Origin: Bacteroidota bacterium
GTDB lineage: Bacteria; Bacteroidota; Bacteroidia; Chitinophagales; Saprospiraceae
Direction of reading: 5' to 3'
Assembly: GCA_029561355.1 (NCBI GenBank)
Contig: JAKQJD010000165.1
Coordinates: 1-35,598, forward strand
DNA: 35,598 bases
Numbering within the stretch: the stretch's first letter is position 1; every line of letters begins with the position of its first letter. The notes beneath the pieces were generated by a model. That model searched no databases, was not told where the DNA came from, and was given only the letters and a program-made list of their open reading frames with translations. Below, one piece after another: positions 1 to 7,044 of the stretch. The translations under genes and the position numbers were made by a program.

Positions 1-63
1 GTTTTGAGTTGGTCAACTCAAAACTCGTCCCGAGGCCTCGGGATCAAAACTCGAAACTCGAAA
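1..63. repeat. Palindromic repeat inside ribF (part of a longer inverted repeat)
   Basis: Bases 1-11 and 14-24 are perfect inverted copies around a 2-nt spacer. A perfect 16-bp palindrome, TCCCGAGGCCTCGGGA, lies at 28-43 and is followed by ACTCGAA-type heptamers to 63. The symmetry suggests the window starts near the centre of a longer element whose left arm is outside. It is read in frame into RibF. Confidence 0.75.
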
Positions 64-413
64 AAGGGGCGATGCTCTACATCGGCAGCCGACCGACCAT
101 TTCACAAAACACTGATAATCAACGCATTGAGGTCAATTTGCTCGATTTTGACGGCGATCTTTATGGCAAAAAACTGACCGTTGAGGTCATCGATTTTATC
201 CGCCCGGACAAAAAACTGGACAGCCTCGAAGCCCTGAAAATGCAGATTGAGGCGGACAAAAAATCCATCATCGAAAGGCTCGCGCAGCCGTCCCCATTCA
301 ACATTCATCATTCATCATTCATCATTAAAATCACTCCTTATTCTTCACTTCCGCGCCGCCGTCCACTTTCACAACGCTGGAGCCCGTGGAAACAACGAGC
401 GCATTGTTTTTGA
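3..413 (+). CDS. ribF: RibF (riboflavin kinase/FAD synthetase), C-terminal end only
   Basis: The frame is open to the left edge, so the gene is partial. From about base 66 the protein has the typical end of the riboflavin kinase domain: AMLYIGSRPT, then IEVNLLDFDGDLYGKKL and DSLEALKMQIEADKK. RibF phosphorylates riboflavin to FMN and adenylates it to FAD in the cytoplasm. Two oddities are visible. Residues encoded by bases 3-63 come from a palindromic repeat lying directly before the AMLYIG strand, read in frame. The expected stop after SIIERL is also missing: a second repeat (303-326) is translated as HHSSFII and the frame runs on to 413, overlapping the 3' end of the convergent PspC gene by 83 bp. 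Whether the upstream half of RibF is intact cannot be seen. Confidence 0.85.
   Translation, partial: FELVNSKLVPRPRDQNSKLEKGAMLYIGSRPTISQNTDNQRIEVNLLDFDGDLYGKKLTVEVIDFIRPDKKLDSLEALKMQIEADKKSIIERLAQPSPFNIHHSSFIIKITPYSSLPRRRPLSQRWSPWKQRAHCF
303..326. repeat. Single-arm heptamer repeat (ATTCATC)
   Basis: Three ATTCATC units plus a partial fourth. The matching arm is absent here. The same heptamer forms both arms of the element at 15246-15386. It abuts the stop codon of the PspC gene and removes the normal ribF end. Confidence 0.8.
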
Positions 414-2517
414 TGAACACCCGGGCGCGGGCATTGTCGGAGGCGTAAATTTCGCCCGATTCGGCGCGCCAGTTGGTCGATTCCAGTACGGAGCCATCGG
501 ACAGATTGACGTCCATTTCATTGCCGCGGCCCGTTAAGTCGAGCGTGGCATTTCCGGAAAGCGCAATGTCCAGCGATTGGCAATCGATATAGGCCTTGAT
601 AGCGCTGCTGCCTTTGGCACTGATGTCGGCCCGGCCTTCGTCGAAACCACGAATAATGATCTCCCCGGAATTATCGGCATGCAAGGAGGTGAAGGTGTGT
701 GTTTCGATCAGCACGTGCACCGGGCCATCCAGTTTTTTCCCGTTGGTGGTGAAGGTGATTTTGTCGCCCGACTGTATTTTCTGGATCTTGTTTTTATCCG
801 ATTCGGAGCCTTCAATTTCCACCCGGAAGTTATCGCCTTGGCGGATCTCCGCCTGAATGTTCCCTTCAATGATGAACTTTTCATAGGAGCGGTCGCTGCG
901 GTAGTTGCGGTCGCCCATTTGCGGGCAGTTCGTACAAATGAGCCCTTCTTTGGTCATGCGGTATACGCGGTCGGGTTCGTGCGAAATGTAATTTTCGTCG
1001 TTCTCGTCGGCGTAGTCATCCATCTCGGCAGCCGAATGGTGGTAAATTTTATCGTCAAAAACGACGCTTTTACCTTCCGGCACCTCTATTTCCAGACGGA
1101 TGCGCTGCACCCGCCATTTGTTACCCCGGGAAATATTGTAGGCCGTCGGAATGCGGAGCGCATTGCCGTTCGTAACCACATCAAACTGGATCTGCCGGGC
1201 ATTTTCCTGCGCTTCTATACTGGAAGAACCCTGGGCTTTAACGATCTGCGTGCAGCGGAACTGCCCGGAATCGCTTTTCCGCACCCGCACATCGATGGGG
1301 CCATTCACTTCGAGGTTATTTTCCCCGATCCGAACGCCGTCGTTGTCGTGGTTGAACCAGAAATCTTCGTAGTCGTTGCCGTTCATGAGTTCGATACCTT
1401 CTACGCGCAGGGTATCCGAACGAACACCGGAAAGGTCGATATTCGAAGTCACCGTGCCGTTGTGCCGGTATTCCTTGATAGCAGTGGCCACCAGAAAAAT
1501 AAAACTAATCAGGTTGATACCCCAGAAGATGCCGAGGCTACCGCGCAGCCAGACCGGCGTACGAACTTTAAATAGTACCCGGATAAAAACCAGACAAAGG
1601 GTTACGATCGGAATACCCAGCAGGAAAAACACATTGGTGAAACCCAGCCAGGTGGTGCCGTTGGAGTACGGGCTGAAATAATCGATATACGGCGCTGCCG
1701 CAAACAGGCTCCAGATACCGGCTACCCAGGATACTGCCAGGGCGATGAACAGGGCAAACCCTACCAGCATGGCAATCAGCACCCCGAATTTGGCGATAAA
1801 ACGCAGCATAAATCCGAAAATAGTCCCGATGGCATTCACGCCCCGGTTCATGGCTGCTGCGCCCGGGCTCGAACCTTTAAATTTATTGGTACCGCCCAGG
1901 TCGTTCATGCGAGTGCTCAGGCGATCGAAACTGTCTTCGATTTCACGGGCAATGTTGTCTACATTGACCGGTTCGCCGCGCATGGCCAGGCGGTCGGCCG
2001 CCGACTTGGCCGGCGGCACGAGTATCCAGAGCAGGGCATATGCAGGCACCCAGAAACCGAAAGAAACAAACGCAAGTACAACGAAGAACAGGCGCATCCA
2101 GACGGGATCGGTGATGCCGAAGTAAGCCGACAGACCGGAGCATACACCGGCCACAACGGCGTCTTCTTCATCGCGGAACAGGCGTTTGCCGGGTTTGATC
2201 CCGCCGCCGCGTTTGCCGCTTTTCGCTTGTTGGCGGGGTTGTTCCGTTTCCACGGTTTCGCCGCCGAAATCTTCGGGTTTGCCCATAACGGTGACGGCCG
2301 CTTCCACATCTGGGAGCATGACGATGGTGCGACTGCCCATTGATTCGGTCAGAATTTCGCCCAGCCTCGTTTCGATATCTGCCACGATTTCGTCGCGGCC
2401 CTCGCTTTCGCTGAAGCGCCGGCGAATGCTTTCGAGGTATGCCTGCAAGTATTCGTAGGCATCGTCGTCTATGGTGAGGGCGTATCCGCCCAGGTTGATA
2501 TTCAGAATCTTATTCAT
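331..2517 (-). CDS. PspC-domain membrane protein with C-terminal beta-solenoid-like domain
   Basis: This 728-residue protein has a cytoplasmic N-terminus (about 1-100) and a PspC domain at about 111-170 (KRLFRDEEDAVVAGVCSGL followed by a hydrophobic helix ending ALLWILVPP). Further membrane segments lie between about 235 and 365. The C-terminal half is long, hydrophilic and strand-rich, and its last 130 residues resemble the GIN/DUF2807 adhesin-head fold (alternating Ser/Ala/Gly/Asp strands). PspC proteins are linked to envelope stress sensing. In Bacteroidota they are commonly encoded next to a PadR regulator, as here (PadR gene 122 bp upstream). That the C-terminal part lies in the periplasm is inferred from topology. 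Its stop codon lies inside the overrunning ribF frame on the other strand. Confidence 0.88.
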   Translation of the reverse strand: MNKILNINLGGYALTIDDDAYEYLQAYLESIRRRFSESEGRDEIVADIETRLGEILTESMGSRTIVMLPDVEAAVTVMGKPEDFGGETVETEQPRQQAKSGKRGGGIKPGKRLFRDEEDAVVAGVCSGLSAYFGITDPVWMRLFFVVLAFVSFGFWVPAYALLWILVPPAKSAADRLAMRGEPVNVDNIAREIEDSFDRLSTRMNDLGGTNKFKGSSPGAAAMNRGVNAIGTIFGFMLRFIAKFGVLIAMLVGFALFIALAVSWVAGIWSLFAAAPYIDYFSPYSNGTTWLGFTNVFFLLGIPIVTLCLVFIRVLFKVRTPVWLRGSLGIFWGINLISFIFLVATAIKEYRHNGTVTSNIDLSGVRSDTLRVEGIELMNGNDYEDFWFNHDNDGVRIGENNLEVNGPIDVRVRKSDSGQFRCTQIVKAQGSSSIEAQENARQIQFDVVTNGNALRIPTAYNISRGNKWRVQRIRLEIEVPEGKSVVFDDKIYHHSAAEMDDYADENDENYISHEPDRVYRMTKEGLICTNCPQMGDRNYRSDRSYEKFIIEGNIQAEIRQGDNFRVEIEGSESDKNKIQKIQSGDKITFTTNGKKLDGPVHVLIETHTFTSLHADNSGEIIIRGFDEGRADISAKGSSAIKAYIDCQSLDIALSGNATLDLTGRGNEMDVNLSDGSVLESTNWRAESGEIYASDNARARVFIKNNALVVSTGSSVVKVDGGAEVKNKE

Positions 2518-2639
2518 AATCTGATGTTGGACCTTGATTCGCGAAGGGTAGAGATGAACGGGAGGTGTTTTTGTTTTCAGAAATTTGCCCGTTGAATACC
2601 GTTTTCGCGACTTTTAATAAAGGTTGAGTTGGTTGACTG

Positions 2640-2981
2640 TTAGTTGCTGCGGTGTCCGTTTTGAAGGGTCTGATCAACGGACTGCACGAGTTGCTGCCAA
2701 CTGTTGGAGAGACTTTCCAGCACCTTGGTGCCCAGTTCAGTGATTTTGAAATATTTGCGTGGCGGTCCAGAGTTGCTTTCGCGCCAGGTGTATTCCAGCA
2801 GTCCGTCGTTTTTGAGGCGCGTCAGGAGTGGGTACAGTGTTCCTTCCACCACGATGAGGTCGTTGGCTTTGAGCCGGGCAATAATGTCGCTCGGATAAAC
2901 CTCATCCTCTTCGATGATGGCCAGGATGCACAATTCCAAAACGCCTTTACGCATTTGTGCTTTTGCATTTTCCAAATCCAT
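2640..2981 (-). CDS. PadR-family transcriptional regulator
   Basis: A 113-residue winged-helix protein from ATG 2981 (MDLENAKAQMRKG). A TTG three codons upstream is possible but less likely. Family signatures are LELCILAIIEEDEVYPSDI, the turn VVEGTLYPLLTRLKNDGLL, and the wing TWRESNSGPPRKYFKIT. PadR proteins bind operators as dimers and often repress their own operon. It sits between a small secreted protein (whose stop lies 5 nt before this start) and the PspC gene, so it probably controls all three. The small-molecule signal is unknown. Confidence 0.92.
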   Translation of the reverse strand: MDLENAKAQMRKGVLELCILAIIEEDEVYPSDIIARLKANDLIVVEGTLYPLLTRLKNDGLLEYTWRESNSGPPRKYFKITELGTKVLESLSNSWQQLVQSVDQTLQNGHRSN

Positions 2982-2986
2982 ATACT

Positions 2987-3229
2987 TCAATGATTAGTTG
3001 TTTCTGATTGTAGGGTGTCCGCCGTTTGCAGGCTGTCCTGCCGGATGGACGTATTCCGGTTTACCCGGGTCACCTTCGGGGTAATGCTCAACATTTTCGG
3101 CGACAAGTGCGAAACGTCTACGCCGCCTACGGTCGGCTGACCGCTTGTTGTCTGGTTGGCAGCATACATGGTGATCATGGTGGCTGCGAAACTGATGACG
3201 ACGAAGGCAATTTTTAGTTTGTGTTGCAT
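2987..3229 (-). CDS. Small secreted or membrane-anchored protein, first gene of the PadR/PspC operon
   Basis: About 80 residues from the chosen ATG (MQHKLKIAFVV); an in-frame ATG at 3244 is an alternative. A hydrophobic segment ends in ITMYAANQ, which looks like a signal peptide or N-terminal anchor, followed by a short Ser/Thr/Gln-rich tail. No known family is recognised. The frame extends up to 3298, but the strong promoter at 3262-3293 lies inside that extension, which favours the shorter start. The gene ends 5 nt before the PadR start, so the two are co-transcribed. Confidence 0.6.
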   Translation of the reverse strand: MQHKLKIAFVVISFAATMITMYAANQTTSGQPTVGGVDVSHLSPKMLSITPKVTRVNRNTSIRQDSLQTADTLQSETTNH

Positions 3230-3261
3230 GGTATTGCTGATCATTCTATTAGTTGGTGAGG

Positions 3262-3293
3262 CAAAGATAAGCGCATAGGAAGGTTCTTTGCAA
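3262..3293 (-). promoter_or_regulatory. Bacteroidota-type promoter of the PadR/PspC operon
   Basis: On the minus strand, TTG (3293-3291), a 21-nt spacer and a perfect -7 box TATCTTTG (3269-3262). The likely start of transcription is about 10-25 nt upstream of the first start codon. Confidence 0.7.
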
Positions 3294-3420
3294 TACATAG
3301 AACCTCCCTTAACCGGGTACTTGGTTGTGTTATTTTTATAAGGTGCTTAAAATGAATCGTTTATCTTGAAAAATATTTTTATATTTTTTGAAAATATTTT
3401 TTTCTGACTACCATTTAACG

Positions 3421-3541
3421 GCAAAAAGCCAAGGGCGACGGGGCCTCCTGAGCGCAGCGAAGGATCTGACATTGCCCCGGATTCCAGGTAAAAACAGATC
3501 CTTCGCTGCGCTCAGGAGGACACGCTGCTCCTGGCTTTTGC
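3421..3541. repeat. Inverted repeat with 25-bp perfect arms
   Basis: Arms at 3444-3468 and 3495-3519 are perfect reverse complements (core GAGCGCAGCGAAGGATCT). An outer, imperfect pair lies at 3421-3434 and 3530-3541. It sits in the 550-bp gap between the PadR operon promoter and the MATE gene end. No gene is seen in this gap. Confidence 0.85.
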
Positions 3542-3577
3542 AGGGATAGTAATGCGATAGGAGGTTGGCGCCCAGCC

Positions 3578-3768
3578 GTTGTTGGCGTCCCGCCAGGGGT
3601 GTACGGAATGTTTACTCCGACATTCGGTGTTCGATATTCAATATTCGGTATTCGGTGTTCGGTGTTAAAAAATATCGAATATCGAACACCGGATATCGAA
3701 CTCCGAATAAAGTGTAAATGGTTGAATGTAATAATTTTGGCTGTTGTTGGCGTCCCGCCAACAACAAC
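3578..3768. repeat. Composite repeat: heptamer inverted arms between two copies of an 18-bp module
   Basis: GTTGTTGGCGTCCCGCCA occurs identically at 3578-3595 and 3743-3760, and each copy is itself nearly palindromic. Between them lies an inverted repeat whose arms are heptamers: ATTCGGT-type units at 3622-3666 and ATATCGA/ATACCGA-type units at 3670-3709. The open frames across it are repeat-derived. Confidence 0.8.
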
Positions 3769-3787
3769 GTTTAGCATAACAGCCAAA

Positions 3788-3828
3788 ATAAAAAGCGCCC
3801 TGCGAAGGATTCACAGAGCGCTTTTTAT
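3788..3828. terminator. Terminator hairpin after the MATE gene
   Basis: An 11-bp perfect stem (3788-3798 with 3818-3828, ATAAAAAGCGC) with A/T tracts on both sides lies 27 nt beyond the stop of the minus-strand MATE gene. It would work in either direction. Confidence 0.7.
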
Positions 3829-3854
3829 ATTGGTGTTCAAGGTGTTTTTTAACC

Positions 3855-5195
3855 CTAAAACTCCATCCCGTGCCATCGTTCCGATCGCAAATAATACACG
3901 ACCATCAGGATCATCACCGACCAGTAAACGATTTCGGCTCCCCATACCCAGAACAGCCCGCTGTGGAGCACGTTGACCACCGTAAAAATATAGATCAGGT
4001 AAACGACCAGAGAAATCACCTGCAGGCGCAGTCCGAACCAGGTAGCACCGGTGCCCGACAGTGAATTCACCATCACCGAGCCGAACGTAGCGAACGAAAG
4101 AATACCGAGCATGAGGTAAAAGATCGGCTGCGTTTCACCAATCAGCGTCATATCCGATTTGCCGAGCAGCGGATACAGCACTTTTCCGGGAAAAAACAGC
4201 ACAGGAATCGCCATCGCCATACTCACCAGCCAGCACAACTTGCCCGTTTTCCAGGCAGCCGCCAGCACGTCGGAGTGCCGTGCCTGACCGATGAGGTTGC
4301 TCACCAGCGTATTTACACCCGATGAAAAACCCCACAACGGGATGGAAAGCAATAAATAAACCGTGCGCGCCAGGTTGGAAATGGCCAGTGCGCGTTCGCC
4401 GAGGTTTTCGACCATACCGAAAAAGAAAATCCAACTGCCCTGCCCCACGGCGGCGTGTGCCACGACGGGCAAGGATATATTCAGTTGCTGCCGGGTGAGC
4501 GCCCAGTCGGGCTTGGGAACGGAGAAAATATTGAGTACCCGGTTTTTTTTGTCGAGCAGTATGAACACGATAAACACTACGAATGCTATCCCTTCCGCGA
4601 TGCTGCTGGCCAGTCCGGAGCCGCCGATGCCCATGGCCGGCAGGCCGAATTTACCGAAAATAAGTCCGTAGTTGAGCGCCAGGTTGACGATGGCCAGTAT
4701 GATCGTATCCAGCAAAATAATACCCGGCCGCGCGATCCCTGTGTACAGGGAAATCAGCGCTACGCCGGCATAACTGAAAAATATGCCGTACGATCGGTAA
4801 TGGATGTATTCCAGGCACTTATCATAGATCTGGGGTGAGTTTTCCAGGAAAAACTGAAAAAACCAGGCCGTTCCGAACCGCATGAACGCCCACATCAGAG
4901 CCGCCAGCGCCAGTTCGAACAACAGCATGGTGTGAAAAATGTGGCCCACCGCCCCGTATTTGCCTTCTCCCATGCGCCGGGCGATGATAATCTGCCCGCC
5001 CCGCGAAAATGAATACCCGATCGCTGCAATGGTGATGTAAAATACCCCCACGAACCCGATAGCAGCAAACTCCACTTCGCCCAGATGGTACAACAATACG
5101 GCATCGCTGAGCGCAATGACATTTTGCGCGGCCGATCCAAGCATGATCGGTGCGGAAATTTTCCAGATTTGACGGTAGCTTAGATCGAGCTTCAC
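3855..5195 (-). CDS. MATE-family multidrug/Na+ efflux transporter
   Basis: A 446-residue polytopic inner-membrane protein of normal MATE length, with about twelve hydrophobic helices in two halves. The N-terminus (IWKISAPIMLGSAAQNVIAL then SDAVLLYHLG) and the internal GFVGVFYITIAAIGYSFSRG are typical. MATE proteins export cationic drugs and metabolites by Na+ or H+ antiport; the substrate cannot be told. The start appears to be GTG at 5195, because no ATG precedes it before an upstream stop. An inverted repeat lies directly upstream and a terminator hairpin downstream. Confidence 0.9.
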   Translation of the reverse strand: MKLDLSYRQIWKISAPIMLGSAAQNVIALSDAVLLYHLGEVEFAAIGFVGVFYITIAAIGYSFSRGGQIIIARRMGEGKYGAVGHIFHTMLLFELALAALMWAFMRFGTAWFFQFFLENSPQIYDKCLEYIHYRSYGIFFSYAGVALISLYTGIARPGIILLDTIILAIVNLALNYGLIFGKFGLPAMGIGGSGLASSIAEGIAFVVFIVFILLDKKNRVLNIFSVPKPDWALTRQQLNISLPVVAHAAVGQGSWIFFFGMVENLGERALAISNLARTVYLLLSIPLWGFSSGVNTLVSNLIGQARHSDVLAAAWKTGKLCWLVSMAMAIPVLFFPGKVLYPLLGKSDMTLIGETQPIFYLMLGILSFATFGSVMVNSLSGTGATWFGLRLQVISLVVYLIYIFTVVNVLHSGLFWVWGAEIVYWSVMILMVVYYLRSERWHGMEF

Positions 5196-5210
5196 TATGT
5201 TCTTTTTTAT

Positions 5211-5306
5211 GTTATTGGTTATTAGTTATTAGTGTGTAAACGCCCGGCTTTACAACTGATAGCCAAGCGTTTACACACTAATAACTAATAACGGATAACC
5301 AATAAC
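5211..5306. repeat. Inverted repeat with GTTATTA heptamer arms
   Basis: Left arm 5211-5243 and right arm 5267-5306 are reverse complements apart from one extra heptamer on the right. Units are GTTATTG, GTTATTA, GTTATTA, GTGTGTA. It fills the gap between the methyltransferase stop (5311) and the MATE start (5195), two tandem genes. Confidence 0.9.
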
Positions 5307-5310
5307 CACA

Positions 5311-6117
5311 TCAATAAAATCTCCAGAACTTCCACCACGCAGGCACAATGTTCCAGTGTTGTTTTTCCCTGAAATCCGGATTGATGAAAGCCAGGGCAAA
5401 ATCGTAAAAATCTATGCTAAGGGTTACGTTCGGATGTTGCCGGATGCGGGTCCAGGCTTCCTCCATTTCGGGCGACCAATGTATGTCGTCGAGTATAAAT
5501 ACGGTTTTTTCGCGTGCAAAGGGTAAACAGCGCTCAAAATACTGCAAGGTAGGTTCCAGCCGGTGATTGCCGTCCAGATAAATCAGATCGGCGTGTTGCA
5601 GGCGTTGCAGGGCAGGCTCCAGGGTTTGTTCAAAGGCGCCGGTAATGATTTCCGCTTTGTGCAGGCGCAATATTTGCAGGTTCCCGCGGGCTACTTCAGC
5701 CGTTTGCGGGCATCCTTCAAGTGATAAAAACGGCGTATTCCGCACGGCAGAAGCGAGGTACATCGTGCTGATACCGACTGAACTGCCGAGTTCGAGCATG
5801 GTTTGCGGCGCCAGCCATTGTGCCAGCCGGAACAACCGGCGGCCCTGCTCCGCGCTGCTGCCGGCCCGGCGTGCGATGTGGCGCAGCGAACGGCGTTTTT
5901 GCCCTTTCGACGCGCCGGTGCCAAAATCCGTCACCTCCAGAACCGCCTCGCTCGACAACATACGCGCGCGCAGCCCTTCCACATCGCGGAATGCGTAGTA
6001 CGCGCGCCGGTCTTCCAGCACGGCATGCACCAGTCCGAAAACAAACGGCGAATGGATCTGGTATTTCGTGACCGCATCCCAATAAAATCTTAAAAATGCG
6101 CGAAATGGATAGAACAT
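5311..6117 (-). CDS. Class I SAM-dependent methyltransferase (O-methyltransferase-like)
   Basis: 268 residues. The SAM-binding motif I is TMLELGSSVGISTMYLA (about 109-125), followed by an acidic strand end (FLSLEGCP) and the motif DLIYLDGNH with a catalytic-type Asp, then TVFILDDIHW. This order matches the catechol-O-methyltransferase-like fold with an extra N-terminal helical part. The methyl acceptor is unknown. It lies upstream of the MATE gene on the same strand, separated by a palindromic repeat, so co-transcription is uncertain. Confidence 0.85.
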   Translation of the reverse strand: MFYPFRAFLRFYWDAVTKYQIHSPFVFGLVHAVLEDRRAYYAFRDVEGLRARMLSSEAVLEVTDFGTGASKGQKRRSLRHIARRAGSSAEQGRRLFRLAQWLAPQTMLELGSSVGISTMYLASAVRNTPFLSLEGCPQTAEVARGNLQILRLHKAEIITGAFEQTLEPALQRLQHADLIYLDGNHRLEPTLQYFERCLPFAREKTVFILDDIHWSPEMEEAWTRIRQHPNVTLSIDFYDFALAFINPDFREKQHWNIVPAWWKFWRFY

Positions 6118-6317
6118 AAAAATGGTTAGGGTACGCAGGGCAAATTTTCAAAAACAACGGGTAAATATCTGAAAATCAAGCACTTGAAATTCCAAGCACC
6201 TTCCAGCAGCCGGATTTTACACCGCCATCGGCGGGCGAAATTAGAAAGTGCCGTCGTTAAAAAACATTTAAACCGACTTTCGGTCGAAAATACCTGAACA
6301 CCTGCCCCCGTTTCTTC

Positions 6318-6343
6318 GGCATTCCTGTACAAAACGGAATGCC
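6318..6343 (+). other. Small hairpin in the leader of the 6353 gene
   Basis: GGCATTCC (6318-6325) pairs with GGAATGCC (6336-6343) around a 10-nt loop, ending 9 nt before the ATG at 6353. The rest of the 235-bp divergent gap 6118-6352 shows no clear promoter box or other element. A regulatory role is only possible. Confidence 0.4.
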
Positions 6344-6352
6344 ATCCGATAA

Positions 6353-6895
6353 ATGAAAAATATCCGCCTGCTCGCCACTTTCGCTTTCGCTGTCTTCTTC
6401 CTGTCCAACACTGCTTTCGCTCAACGTTACAAAACGGCTGCCGGTATCCGCGTCGACAACGGCCTCAACCTGACGGTGCAACAGTACATCACCAACGGCT
6501 GGACGGCAGAAGGTATTCTCCATACGCCCATCGCTTCCGACAACTTCGGCGTATCGCTGCTGGCGGAAAAACACCATAAAATCATTTTTCGCGGATTGAA
6601 TTTTTACGCCGGCGGTGGTGTCCACTACTATGGCATCAATAATTCCGGCGTAAAGGATGCCGTTACCACCAACAACGTGTGGGGCTTGTCCGGCATCGGC
6701 GGCGCGGAAGTTTCCCTCGGCCGCATCAACCTGGCGGTCGACTGGAAACCGGAACTGCACCTTTCCGGCGATCAGGTGAAACCGTTCAACTGGAACGGCG
6801 CTTCCATCTCCGCCCGCTATATCATCGCCAAACGCGAGCGGAACAAGATTAAGGACTGGAATATCTGGGACAAGTTTGGCCGGAGGAAAAAATAG
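6353..6895 (+). CDS. Small secreted outer-membrane-like beta-barrel protein
   Basis: 180 residues with a clear signal peptide (MKNIRLLATFAFAVFFLSN..AFAQ, cleavage after AFA or AFAQ). The mature part alternates short strands rich in Gly, Tyr and Asn (GLNFYAGGGVHYYGINN, GLSGIGGAEVSLGRINLAVDWKPELHLSG), as in small outer-membrane beta-barrels. The tail is basic (DKFGRRKK). No specific family can be named. It is convergent with the glycosyl hydrolase, and a long inverted repeat fills the gap. Confidence 0.75.
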   Translation: MKNIRLLATFAFAVFFLSNTAFAQRYKTAAGIRVDNGLNLTVQQYITNGWTAEGILHTPIASDNFGVSLLAEKHHKIIFRGLNFYAGGGVHYYGINNSGVKDAVTTNNVWGLSGIGGAEVSLGRINLAVDWKPELHLSGDQVKPFNWNGASISARYIIAKRERNKIKDWNIWDKFGRRKK

Positions 6896-7044
6896 TAGTT
6901 ATCGGTTATTAGTTATCCGTTAGTAGTTATCAGGGGTGGTAAGGGACCATCTGCACAGATGCTTGGCCGCACAATCGGGCAGCAAAAAACTGGTGCAGGT
7001 GGTCCCTTACCACCCCTAATAACTAATAACCGATAACTAATAAC
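6896..7044. repeat. Inverted repeat with GTTATTA-type arms and GGGGTGGTAAGGGACC core
   Basis: Heptamers GTTATCG, GTTATTA, GTTATCC, GTTAGTA, GTTATCA lead into GGGGTGGTAAGGGACC and CTGCAC (to 6956). The right arm from about 6993 repeats this inverted. The element spans exactly from the stop of the 6353 gene to the stop of the hydrolase (7045-7047). It shares core and right arm with the element at 9831-10113. Confidence 0.92.

Noticed and set aside
577..1575. Long plus-strand open frame of 332 codons
   Set aside because: It lies wholly antisense to the well-supported PspC-domain gene and has no recognisable protein features.
3415..3786. Minus-strand open frame of 123 codons in the gap before the MATE gene
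   Set aside because: It is translated from inverted-repeat and heptamer sequence and has no protein-like composition.
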